NCBI GenBank assembly: GCA_003248565.1
Contig: QFOV01000101.1
Coordinates: 1 to 17,964 of the forward strand
DNA length: 17,964 nucleotides
Source of the DNA: Stenotrophomonas sp.
GTDB lineage: Bacteria; Pseudomonadota; Gammaproteobacteria; Xanthomonadales; Xanthomonadaceae
Direction of reading: 5' to 3'
Shown: positions 7,245-13,910 of the stretch, piece after piece
Layout: every line of letters starts with the position of its first letter
How positions within the stretch are numbered: the first letter of the stretch is position 1
The notes under the pieces: model-generated
Told to the model about the DNA's origin: nothing
The model's input: the letters and a program-made list of their open reading frames with translations, nothing else
The model's database searches: none
Made by a program: the position numbers and the translations under genes

Positions 7245-7551
7245 TTACTCGCCCTGGTACTGCTTCTCTTCAACCAGCGCCGAACCAACCGAAATCCTGC
7301 GCCGCTTCCTTCTCGCGCAGGCGGTCCTGGATCTCCCACATGCGCTCGTTGATGGCCTTGAGCTGGTCCTTGAGCGCGCTCAGCGACGGGCGCGCTTCCT
7401 GCTGCGACAGCCACAGCGGCCACAGGCCCTGCAGCTCGGTGCGCACGTTGGCCAGCTTGGCGGTATCCGTGATGCGCTCGGCCTTGATCTCGAGGATGGT
7501 GATCTTGTCGATCAGTTCGCCAATCGATACCGGGGTGAGTAGGGTCTGCAC
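7245..7551 (-). pseudogene. DUF6165 family gene with internal C-terminal deletion and frameshift
   Basis: The frame from a GTG at 7551 reads MQTLLTPVSIGELIDKITIL and continues EIKAERITDTAKLANVRTEL to INERMWEIQDRLREKEAAQD, the N-terminal two thirds of the DUF6165 family. It then reads FGWFGAG and stops at 7270. In the next frame the family-like tail ALVEEKQYQGE follows at once and ends in TAA at 7245-7247. From memory the family has about 30 residues between these parts (a helix with RSVY and TND-like motifs, then KxxIN). An internal deletion that is not a multiple of three explains both facts. No ATG lies near the family start; the GTG fits it, with only a weak GGCGG upstream. Function of the family is unknown; in other bacteria it often neighbours surface-polysaccharide genes, which are not seen here. 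The shortened product might still be made. Confidence 0.75.
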
Positions 7552-7681
7552 GTTGTGGCCGCCGTTGATTCGTGTAATGCGGCAATGATAGCGCCCCGCC
7601 AAAGGTTGCCAATGAACCGGTATTGGCGTTCGGGCAGCGGCGATGCGCACAATGCGGGCCCATCCCGATCAGGACTTGCCG

Positions 7682-8086
7682 ATGCTGCTGCGTTCTTTCG
7701 CCACCGTTGTATTGATGCTGGGCGCTGCCGGCGCACACGGCGCCGAGGGCCTGCAGGGCGCCTGGCAACTGCAGTCCGGGGAGTTCATCAACCCGGAAGG
7801 GAAGGTCGTGGACTACGCCAGCCAGAAGCTGGCCGGCACCAAGGTATTGGCCGATGGCCGTTTTGCCTTCACCACCACCAGCGATGGCAAGTTCTGGGCC
7901 GGCGGCTCAGGCACGTATCGCAGTGCTGACGGGCACTATGTGGAAACGCCGTTGATGGCGTCGTATCCATTGGAGAACGGCGGCAGCTACAGCTTCCGCT
8001 ACACCCTGGAAGGCGATGTGTGGACGCTGGAGCGCTGGGACGGCGAGCGCCGGGTTGAGCGTGAGGTATGGAAACGCGCGCGCTGA
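7682..8086 (+). CDS. secreted lipocalin-like (DUF4488-type) protein
   Basis: 134 residues from ATG 7682, chosen over an upstream in-frame ATG at 7643 because AGGA lies 7 bases before it and it begins a clean signal peptide (MLLRSFATVVLMLGAAGAHG, cleavage about residue 21). The mature part is a single small beta domain: LQGAWQLQSGEFINPEGKVV, FAFTTTSDGKFWAGGSGTYR, YVETPLMASYPLENG and EVWKR. The GAWxLxSG opening, GGSGTY and the VWKR end resemble lipocalin-like DUF4488 proteins, which are calycin-fold and of unknown ligand. Localisation is probably periplasmic. It diverges from the DUF6165 remnant across 130 bases and converges with copZ across REPIN copy 2. Confidence 0.75.
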   Translation: MLLRSFATVVLMLGAAGAHGAEGLQGAWQLQSGEFINPEGKVVDYASQKLAGTKVLADGRFAFTTTSDGKFWAGGSGTYRSADGHYVETPLMASYPLENGGSYSFRYTLEGDVWTLERWDGERRVEREVWKRAR

Positions 8087-8106
8087 GGGATGCTAGGGTT
8101 GATGGT

Positions 8107-8209
8107 TTTGTGGGAGCGGTGTAAGCCGCGAAGCTGACAATCCATGACCGTCCCGGAATGCCGCGATCTGGTGCTCCATCAGCTTCGCGGCTTACACCGC
8201 TCCCACAAA
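8107..8209. repeat. REPIN-like inverted REP pair, copy 2
   Basis: The best-preserved copy: perfect 31-base arms at 8107-8137 and 8179-8209 around a 41-base spacer. The core is identical to copy 1, with matching TTT/AAA ends. It lies between the convergent lipocalin-like gene (ends 8086) and copZ (ends 8225) and almost fills the junction. The perfect arms suggest recent insertion or strong selection on the paired structure. Confidence 0.92.
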
Positions 8210-8224
8210 CCATGAACGCGATGC

Positions 8225-8413
8225 TTACCGCGCCGGGAAGCCCACGTCTTCCAGCACCTTGGTGAAGCTTTCCACCGGCTGGCTGGACTCGATCTTCACG
8301 TTCCTGCCGGGCAGGTCGATGTCGACCGTGGCGGCGGGGTCCACATCCTTGATGGCGGCCGTCACGCTGCGTGCGCAGCCGCCGCAGGTCATGCTTTCGA
8401 TATGCAGTTTCAT
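8225..8413 (-). CDS. copZ: CopZ-like copper chaperone (heavy-metal-associated domain)
   Basis: 62 residues forming one HMA domain: MKLHIESMTCGGCARSVTAA, with the copper-binding MTCGGC at residues 8-13. Strands follow (TVDIDLPGRNVKIES) and the usual VLEDVGFPA end. Start ATG at 8413 has GGAG 8 bases upstream. Such chaperones carry Cu(I) in the cytosol to the HMA domains of CopA, the divergent neighbour. A CueR-type promoter faces this gene (8439-8469), so it should be copper-induced together with copA. Length is normal for the family. Confidence 0.93.
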   Translation of the reverse strand: MKLHIESMTCGGCARSVTAAIKDVDPAATVDIDLPGRNVKIESSQPVESFTKVLEDVGFPAR

Positions 8414-8438
8414 GGGGTTTCTCCGTTGGGGTGGAGCC

Positions 8439-8469
8439 AGCTTGCAGCTTGCCACGATGGCAAGGTCAA
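8439..8469 (-). promoter_or_regulatory. CueR-type promoter/operator for copZ
   Basis: Read on the minus strand: -35 TTGACC (8469-8464), a 19-base spacer, then -10-like CAAGCT (8444-8439). The spacer region contains a perfect dyad CTTGCCA-TCG-TGGCAAG (8448-8464). A 19-base spacer with a central dyad is the hallmark of MerR-family promoters, and TTGACCTT with this dyad resembles E. coli PcopA. The weak -10 suggests dependence on the activator. Confidence 0.75.
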
Positions 8470-8483
8470 GCGATAAAGAGCGC

Positions 8484-8514
8484 TTGACCCTCCCATCGTT
8501 GGAAGCTTTAAGGT
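8484..8514 (+). promoter_or_regulatory. CueR-type promoter/operator for copA-cueR
   Basis: -35 TTGACC (8484-8489), 19-base spacer, -10 TAAGGT (8509-8514). Between them an imperfect dyad is centred on 8497 (ACCCTCCCATCGTTGGAAGC). This matches the geometry of Cu(I)-CueR promoters. The ATG of copA lies 31 bases after the -10, giving a short leader. The -35 is the right arm of a 9-bp palindrome (8464-8472 and 8481-8489) whose left arm carries the copZ -35. Confidence 0.8.
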
Positions 8515-8544
8515 GCCTCCAACAATCGAAATGGAGACGTGCCG

Positions 8545-11037
8545 ATGAGCAGCATCGCCAGTCCGGGCAAGCACAAGACCGGGCCTGCTACCGAAGATCT
8601 GATGATCGAGGGCATGACCTGCGCCTCCTGCGTGGGCCGGGTAGAGCGTGCGCTGGAGGCCATCCCCGGGGTCAGCCAGGCCAGCGTCAATCTGGCCACT
8701 GAACGTGCCAGCGTGCAGACCGACGGCAGCGTGCCGCGCGAGGCGCTGGTGCAGGCCATACACAAGGCTGGCTACGAGGTTACCGCCCCCGCCGCGCAGG
8801 AGCTGCTGATCGAAGGCATGACCTGTGCTTCCTGCGTAGGCCGCGTCGAGCGCGCGCTGAAGGCGGTGCCGGGCGTGCAGTCGGCCAGCGTCAACCTGGC
8901 CACCGAGCGCGCCAGCGTGCAGGGCAGCGCCGCCCCGGCCGCGCTGTTGGCGGCGATCGAAAAGGCCGGCTATACGGCCAGTGTGATCGGCAGCGCCGGC
9001 AGCAATGAAGATCAGCAGGCGCAACGGCATGCTGATGACCTGCGCGTGCTCAAGCGCGATCTGTGGATAGCCGCAGCGCTGAGCCTGCCGGTGTTCCTGC
9101 TGGAAATGGGCGGGCACCTGATCCCGGCCTTCCATCACTTCATCGCCGGCACGCTGGGCACCCAGAACAGCTGGCTGCTGCAGTTCGTGCTGGCCACGCT
9201 GGTACTGGTGTTCCCGGGTCGCCGTTTCTACCAGAAGGGCATCCCGGCCCTGCTGCGCGCAGCGCCGGACATGAACTCGCTGGTCGCGGTCGGCACGCTG
9301 GCCGCGTACGGCTACTCGCTGGTAGCGACCTTCCTGCCGCGGTTGCTGCCGGCCGGCACCGTCAACGTTTACTACGAGGCCGCCGCGGTCATCGTCACCT
9401 TGATCCTGCTCGGTCGCATGTTGGAGGCCAAGGCCAAGGGCCGCACCTCCGAGGCGATCAAGCGCCTGCTCAAGCTGCAGGCCAAGACCGCGCGGGTGCG
9501 TCGCGCTGGCAGCGTGGTCGAGCTGCCGCTGGAACAGATCGCCAGTGGCGACGTGATCGAAGTGCGCCCGGGCGAGCGCATCGCGGTGGATGGTGAAGTT
9601 GTCGACGGCGACAGCTATGTCGATGAATCGATGATCAGCGGCGAGCCGGTGCCGGTGCAGAAGGCGCCGGGTAGCACTGTCATTGGCGGCACCGTCAACC
9701 AGACCGGTGCGCTCGGCGTGCGTGCCACCGCCGTCGGCGGCGCAACGGTGCTGGCGCAGATCATCCGCCTGGTGGAACAGGCGCAGAGCGCCAAGCTGCC
9801 GATCCAGGCGCTGGTTGATCGGATCACCCTGGTGTTCGTGCCGATCGTGATGGGCCTGGCGCTGCTGACCTTCGCGGTGTGGCTGATCTTCGGCCCCGAG
9901 CCGGCGCTGACCTTTGGTCTGGTCAATGCGGTGGCGGTGCTGATCATCGCCTGCCCGTGTGCGATGGGTTTGGCCACGCCAACCTCGATCATGGTCGGCA
10001 CCGGCCGTGGCGCCGAGCTGGGCGTGCTGTTCCGCAAGGGCGAGGCGCTGCAGCTGTTGAAGGAAGCGCAGGTGGTGGCGGTGGACAAGACCGGCACCCT
10101 GACCGAGGGCCGTCCGCTGTTGACTGACCTGCAGCTGGCCGAAGGCTTCCTGCGCAGCGAAGTGCTGGCACGCGTGGCGGCAGTGGAAGACCGCTCGGAG
10201 CACCCGATCGCCCGCGCCATCGTCACCGCCGCACAGCAGGAAAACCTGCAGTTGCCGGCCGTGGATGCCTTCGAATCGGTGACCGGCTACGGCGTGCGTG
10301 CGAACGTGGACGGCGTGCGTGTGGAGGTTGGCGCGGATCGCTTCATGCAGAAGCTCGGCCTGGATGTGGCGGTGTTTGCCGCCGATGCGCAGCGTCTGGG
10401 TGAAGAGGGCAAGAGCCCGCTGTACGCCGCGCTGGATGGCCGCTTGGCGGCGATCATCGCAGTCTCCGACCCGATCAAGTCCGATACCCGCGCCGCCATC
10501 GCCAGCCTGCATGCGCTGGGCCTGAAGGTAGCGATGATCACCGGCGACAACCGTCGCACCGCTGAAGCCATCGCGCGCCAGCTTGGCATCGATGAAGTGG
10601 TTGCCGAAGTGCTGCCGGAAGGCAAGGTTGATGCGGTACGCCGGCTCAAGGCCGAGCACGGTCGACTGGCCTATGTCGGCGATGGCATCAACGATGCGCC
10701 GGCCTTGGCCGAAGCCGATGTCGGCCTGGCGATCGGCACCGGCACCGATGTGGCGATCGAGGCGGCTGACGTGGTGCTGATGTCGGGCAGCCTGCAGGGC
10801 GTGCCCAATGCCATCGCGCTGAGCAAGGCGACGATGGGCAATATCCGCCAGAACCTGTTCTGGGCCTTCGTCTACAACGCCGCCTTGATTCCGGTCGCGG
10901 CCGGCGTGTTGTATCCGGTCTGGGGCATCCTGTTGTCGCCGGTGTTTGCGGCCGGTGCGATGGCGCTGTCATCGGTGTTCGTACTCGGCAATGCGCTGCG
11001 CCTGAAGCGCTTCCGCGCCCCACAGATGGACGCTTGA
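8545..11037 (+). CDS. copA: Cu(I)-exporting P1B-type ATPase CopA
   Basis: 830 residues. Start ATG 8545 has GGAG 8 bases upstream; a GTG at 8539 is in frame but too close to the ribosome-binding site. Two N-terminal HMA domains each carry GMTCASC (about residues 23-29 and 91-97) and are near-duplicates (ASVNLATERASVQ twice). The P-type core follows: eight predicted membrane helices, actuator motif SGEPVPVQK, transport motif CPC (C470-P471-C472), phosphorylation site DKTGTLTEG (D514), the SEHPIARA loop and GDGINDAPAL (D713). It couples ATP hydrolysis to Cu(I) export across the inner membrane. cueR follows after 12 bases with no terminator, so the two are probably co-transcribed from the CueR promoter at 8484. 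All catalytic motifs are intact and length is normal. Confidence 0.97.
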   Translation: MSSIASPGKHKTGPATEDLMIEGMTCASCVGRVERALEAIPGVSQASVNLATERASVQTDGSVPREALVQAIHKAGYEVTAPAAQELLIEGMTCASCVGRVERALKAVPGVQSASVNLATERASVQGSAAPAALLAAIEKAGYTASVIGSAGSNEDQQAQRHADDLRVLKRDLWIAAALSLPVFLLEMGGHLIPAFHHFIAGTLGTQNSWLLQFVLATLVLVFPGRRFYQKGIPALLRAAPDMNSLVAVGTLAAYGYSLVATFLPRLLPAGTVNVYYEAAAVIVTLILLGRMLEAKAKGRTSEAIKRLLKLQAKTARVRRAGSVVELPLEQIASGDVIEVRPGERIAVDGEVVDGDSYVDESMISGEPVPVQKAPGSTVIGGTVNQTGALGVRATAVGGATVLAQIIRLVEQAQSAKLPIQALVDRITLVFVPIVMGLALLTFAVWLIFGPEPALTFGLVNAVAVLIIACPCAMGLATPTSIMVGTGRGAELGVLFRKGEALQLLKEAQVVAVDKTGTLTEGRPLLTDLQLAEGFLRSEVLARVAAVEDRSEHPIARAIVTAAQQENLQLPAVDAFESVTGYGVRANVDGVRVEVGADRFMQKLGLDVAVFAADAQRLGEEGKSPLYAALDGRLAAIIAVSDPIKSDTRAAIASLHALGLKVAMITGDNRRTAEAIARQLGIDEVVAEVLPEGKVDAVRRLKAEHGRLAYVGDGINDAPALAEADVGLAIGTGTDVAIEAADVVLMSGSLQGVPNAIALSKATMGNIRQNLFWAFVYNAALIPVAAGVLYPVWGILLSPVFAAGAMALSSVFVLGNALRLKRFRAPQMDA

Positions 11038-11049
11038 GGAGTGATGACG

Positions 11050-11517
11050 ATGGAAGAGGGCATGAACATCGGCCAGGCCGCCAAGGCCTCTGGCATCTCC
11101 GCCAAGATGATCCGTTACTACGAGGACATCGGCCTGATCGGGCCGGTGGCACGTACCGACGCCGGTTACCGCCTGTACGCACCGCGCGATATCCACACGC
11201 TGGGTTTCATCAAGCGCTCGCGTGACATGGGTTTCAGCGTGGAGCGTATCGGCGAACTGCTGGAGCTGTGGCGCGACCGTTCGCGCCACAGCGGCGACGT
11301 CAAGCGCATGGCGCTGGAGCACGTGCAGGTATTGCAGCAGCGCATCGCCGAACTGCAGGGCATGGTGCAGACCGTGCAGGCGCTGGCCAATTGCTGTGCC
11401 GGTGACGACCGCCCGGATTGCCCCATCCTGCGTGATATCGAGACCGGCGTGCCGCTGCACAACGCCGCATTGCCAACCACATTTGGCGGTGTCTCCGCAG
11501 GCAAACGCGCACGCTGA
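11050..11517 (+). CDS. cueR: Cu(I)-responsive MerR-family activator CueR
   Basis: 155 residues. The N-terminal winged helix-turn-helix (MNIGQAAKASGISAKMIRYY, residues 5-24) is typical, followed by YRLYAPRDIHTLGFIKRSRD, a long dimerisation helix and the metal loop. C116 and C124 in the CCAGDDRPDCPI segment are eight apart, like the two Cu(I) ligands of E. coli CueR. Start 11050 is favoured because AGGAG (11037-11041) stands 8 bases upstream; ATG 11062, matching many annotated CueR starts, is also possible. It binds the two operators upstream of copA and copZ and distorts the long spacer when Cu(I) is bound. Being downstream of copA it should be autoregulated. Confidence 0.95.
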   Translation: MEEGMNIGQAAKASGISAKMIRYYEDIGLIGPVARTDAGYRLYAPRDIHTLGFIKRSRDMGFSVERIGELLELWRDRSRHSGDVKRMALEHVQVLQQRIAELQGMVQTVQALANCCAGDDRPDCPILRDIETGVPLHNAALPTTFGGVSAGKRAR

Positions 11518-11727
11518 TTATTGCGTGCAATTGCGAAAATGAACGGGATGCAAAGTGCGCGCGCGCCGCGCGTGCCAGAAAACGCCTGAATAAAAGCCAA
11601 AAATCGGCGTTTTATTGCAGGCGTGGTTTCAGGGTTTGTTGGGGCGTCTAACGGAAAACTTACATCCGGACGCAGACAGCTGTTTGCTGTCGTGCCATCA
11701 AGCTCAGTAATGCAGAGGTAGTACCCC
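11518..11727. promoter_or_regulatory. leader and promoter region of ax21 with hairpins
   Basis: This 210-base spacer is locally AT-rich. It holds an interrupted stem (CGCCTG at 11583-11588 with CAGGCG at 11618-11623, plus TAAAA/TTTTA and GCC/GGC inside) that could end the cueR transcript, a GCGCGCGCGCCGCGCG tract (11557-11572) and a perfect GACAGC-TGTTT-GCTGTC stem (11675-11691) 36 bases before ax21. No sure -35/-10 pair was found. Confidence 0.45.
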
Positions 11728-12303
11728 ATGAAGACTTCGTTGATTGCCCTGGCGCTGGTTGCCGCCCTCCCGTTCGCCGCTTCGGCCGCTGACGGCCTGT
11801 CCTACAACTATGCTGAAGCCGATTACGCCAAGACCTCGGCCGACGGCAAGGCTGAAGGTTGGGGCGTAAAGGGCTCCTACGGGTTCCTGCCGAATTTCCA
11901 CGCTTTCGGTGAATACACCCGCCAGGAAATCTCGCACACCAACCTTGATATCGAGCAGTGGCGCGTTGGCGCCGGCTTCAACAAGGAAATCGCGCCGACC
12001 ACCGATTTCGTTGCTCGTGCGGCTTACGAAAAGTACGACGAGAAGTTTGCCCAGGGCTTGGACTTCAACGGCTACAGCGCTGAAGCCGGTATCCGCACCG
12101 CATTCGGCAAGCACGCCGAGGTGTATGCCATGGCTGGCTACGAAGACTTCAGCAAGAAGCACGGCATCAGCCCGGAAGGTGACTTCTACGGCCGTCTTGG
12201 TGGCCAGGTGAAGTTGAACCAGAACTGGGGCATCAATGGCGACATCAAGATGTTCAACAACGGTGACAAGCAGTGGACCGTCGGTCCGCGCTTCAGCTGG
12301 TAA
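11728..12303 (+). CDS. ax21: Ax21 family outer-membrane/secreted protein
   Basis: 191 residues. The signal peptide MKTSLIALALVAALPFAASA is cleaved before ADGLSYNY. The mature protein is an eight-stranded-barrel-like repeat of amphipathic strands with family blocks WGVKGSYGFLPNFHAFGEYT, IEQWRVGAGFNKEIAPTTDF, LDFNGYSAEAGIRTAFGKHA, YEDFSKKHG, EGDFYGRLGGQ and the C-terminal VGPRFSW with aromatic last residue, a barrel-assembly signal. Ax21 proteins are abundant in the outer membrane and vesicles of Xanthomonas and Stenotrophomonas; early claims of a secreted immune elicitor or quorum-sensing signal were retracted, so role is open. AGAGG lies just upstream. A strong terminator follows, consistent with a single-gene, highly expressed unit. 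Confidence 0.93.
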   Translation: MKTSLIALALVAALPFAASAADGLSYNYAEADYAKTSADGKAEGWGVKGSYGFLPNFHAFGEYTRQEISHTNLDIEQWRVGAGFNKEIAPTTDFVARAAYEKYDEKFAQGLDFNGYSAEAGIRTAFGKHAEVYAMAGYEDFSKKHGISPEGDFYGRLGGQVKLNQNWGINGDIKMFNNGDKQWTVGPRFSW

Positions 12304-12339
12304 GACGTACTGGCGCTTTGGCGTCATGTAGCGAAGGAG

Positions 12340-12367
12340 GGCCCGGCTTTGCCGGGCCTTTTCTTTT
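12340..12367 (+). terminator. rho-independent terminator of ax21
   Basis: A perfect 8-bp stem GGCCCGGC-TTT-GCCGGGCC (12340-12358) is followed by TTTTCTTTT. It lies 37 bases after the ax21 stop and is the clearest intrinsic terminator in the window. Confidence 0.93.
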
Positions 12368-12407
12368 GGGTTCTTGCTGTTGTTCGAGATTTTTAGCTAG
12401 AAGCCTC

Positions 12408-12514
12408 CCCTCACCCCAACCCCTCTCCCGCACGCGGGAGAGGGGCTAGTGCACTAGCAGCCGACGTGATCCGAGCCCCTCTCCCGCCTGCGGGAGAGGG
12501 GTTGGGGGTGAGGG
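12408..12514. repeat. inverted palindromic repeat (CCCTCACCCC type)
   Basis: Two arms of about 40 bases (12408-12447 and 12474-12514) match almost perfectly when one is reversed; the right arm has one extra G in its TTGGGGG run. Each arm has its own CCCCTCTCCCGC-NN-GCGGGAGAGGGG hairpin. The 26-base spacer begins with the perfect 12-base palindrome CTAGTGCACTAG (12446-12457). This CCCTCACCCCAACCCCTCTC type of repeat is widespread between proteobacterial genes. It lies after the ax21 terminator and before the next secreted-protein gene. Confidence 0.88.
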
Positions 12515-12603
12515 CAAGCTCTTGCTTTGCTTCATGTAACACCACTGCAACCAAATTGCAGCAAAGTGCGCCTCAACCGGCATCGGCCGGAAGGACCATG
12601 AGA

Positions 12604-13062
12604 ATGAAAACCCGCCTGCTGCTCGCCGCGATGCTGTTGTCGACAACCCCACTGGCCTGGAGCCAGCAACGCGACTACCTGCCGCTGGAGCAGCGCCTGA
12701 GCGCCGAACAGCTGCAGCAGGTCGGCTTGAGTGCGCAGCAGCTGCAGCTGCTCAATCGCATGCTCAGCGAAGCAGCGCCATCACCGGCACCAGTGGCCGC
12801 CACGCCCACGCCGGCCCCCATGCAGATCGGCCTGGAAGAAGGGCCGGTGCACAGCAGCGTGCAGGGAACGGTGGAGGGCTGGGAACCGGGTACGGTGTTT
12901 GTGCTGGCCAATGGCCAGCAATGGAAGGTGCTCAAAGGCCAGATGCGCCTTCGCGCAGCCTTGCAGTCACCGGAAATCGAAGTGATCCCGGGCATCGCCG
13001 GGCGCTGGTTCCTGCAGGTGGACGAAGACCTGCCGAAGGCGCGGGTTTACCGCATCCTGTAA
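12604..13062 (+). CDS. secreted protein of unknown function
   Basis: 152 residues from ATG 12604, preferred because AAGGA is 8 bases upstream (2 bases from the alternative ATG 12598). The signal peptide MKTRLLLAAMLLSTTPLAWS is cleaved before QQRDYLPLEQRL. A helical Gln/Leu-rich segment follows (LSAEQLQQVGLSAQQLQLLN, about residues 30-55), then a Pro/Ala linker (SPAPVAATPTPAP). The C-terminal beta-rich domain of about 85 residues (VQGTVEGWEPGTVFVLANGQ, WKVLKGQMRLRA) is reminiscent of a small OB-like fold. I do not recognise a named family. It probably acts in the periplasm. It stands alone, with REPIN copy 3 downstream. Confidence 0.75.
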   Translation: MKTRLLLAAMLLSTTPLAWSQQRDYLPLEQRLSAEQLQQVGLSAQQLQLLNRMLSEAAPSPAPVAATPTPAPMQIGLEEGPVHSSVQGTVEGWEPGTVFVLANGQQWKVLKGQMRLRAALQSPEIEVIPGIAGRWFLQVDEDLPKARVYRIL

Positions 13063-13100
13063 ACGGTCAGACCGCGCGGGCGTTGCAGCTTTTGCAGCTT

Positions 13101-13225
13101 TTGTGGGAGCGGCGTAAGCCGCGAAGACACAGTTGTTTCCGAAGCAGCGGACAACGCCATATCGGGCGAAGAGAATCTCCGGCGCAGATGCATTGTCAGC
13201 TTCGCGGCTTACGCCGCTCCCACAA
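13101..13225. repeat. REPIN-like inverted REP pair, copy 3
   Basis: Perfect 26-base arms (13101-13126, 13200-13225) around a 73-base spacer, longer than in copies 1 and 2. The core differs at one position, GCGGCGTAAGCCGC instead of GCGGTGTAAGCCGC, and both arms carry the compensating change. A partial third arm (GGGAGCTGTCGCTCCCACA) follows at 13226-13244. It lies in the convergent junction between the unknown secreted protein and the DUF1456 gene. Confidence 0.9.
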
Positions 13226-13256
13226 GGGAGCTGTCGCTCCCACATCCCACAGTCGC

Positions 13257-13727
13257 TTACGCCGGACGCACGCGCTGGGTCAGGCCCTTGAGGAAGTTGC
13301 GCAGGGCCTGGTCGCCGCATTCGCGGTAATTCTTGTGGTCCGGCTGGCGGAACAGTGCCGACAGTTCCGGCTTGGACATCGGGAAGCCAGCGGCCTCGAA
13401 GATCGCATGCATGTCCACGTCCTTCAGCTCGAAGGCCACGCGCAGCTTCTTCAACACGATGTTGTTGGTGATGCGCTTTTCCGGCGGACGCTGCGGCTGC
13501 GATTCATCGCGGCCACGGTAGTGGTAGATCAAACCGTCCAGGAAGCGCGCCAGCACCGCGTCCGGGCAGGCTTCAAACAACGGCTCGTCGTCCTTGCGCA
13601 GGAAATCGTGCACCTGTGCCGCATCCACTTCAAAGTTGGAATCGGCCAGGTGAATGGTGTCCACCACCATGCTGTCGCTGAGGTCGAGCATGTAGCGGAT
13701 GCTGCGCAGTACGTCGTTGTTGATCAT
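13257..13727 (-). CDS. DUF1456 family protein (YehS-like)
   Basis: 156 residues with two internally related DUF1456 repeats. The first starts MINNDVLRSIRYMLDLSDSM (residues 1-75), the second RITNNIVLKKLRVAFELKDV (about 86-156). Both share the NNxVL start, a FL or LF helix with a basic-acidic pattern (FLRKDDEP, LFRQPDHKNY) and a FLxGL end. The start ATG at 13727 has GGAG 6 bases upstream. The family is small, helical, cytosolic and of unknown function; the best-known member is E. coli YehS. Length is as expected. Confidence 0.92.
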   Translation of the reverse strand: MINNDVLRSIRYMLDLSDSMVVDTIHLADSNFEVDAAQVHDFLRKDDEPLFEACPDAVLARFLDGLIYHYRGRDESQPQRPPEKRITNNIVLKKLRVAFELKDVDMHAIFEAAGFPMSKPELSALFRQPDHKNYRECGDQALRNFLKGLTQRVRPA

Positions 13728-13835
13728 TGCCACTCCGGAACCACCGCGGCGGAGATGCCGGCGGGGGCATAGTGTAACGCCGCACCGGCGGGCCCCCAGC
13801 CTACAATCGGGGCTGGTTCAGCAAAGTCCGTCCGC

Positions 13836-13910
13836 ATGCTCCCTCACGCTCCCATTCCCGCGCGGCCCATCGGGGCTCGATTTGCCGCCTCAGCGCTGGC
13901 GGGCCGGTAA
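13836..13910 (+). CDS. possible 24-residue leader peptide coupled to DUF6122 gene
   Basis: The short frame MLPHAPIPARPIGARFAASA plus LAGR ends in TAA at 13908-13910, overlapping the DUF6122 start (TAATG). A -10-like TACAAT (13802-13807) would place transcription start about 20 bases before it. The ribosome-binding site is poor. The overlap would allow translational coupling to a gene that itself lacks a strong Shine-Dalgarno; chance cannot be excluded. Confidence 0.25.
   Translation: MLPHAPIPARPIGARFAASALAGR

Noticed and set aside
8410..10659. A 749-codon open frame on the minus strand opposite copA
   Set aside because: The plus frame has every CopA motif in order; the antisense frame is His/Gln/Arg-rich with no family resemblance, a common shadow of high-GC codon bias.
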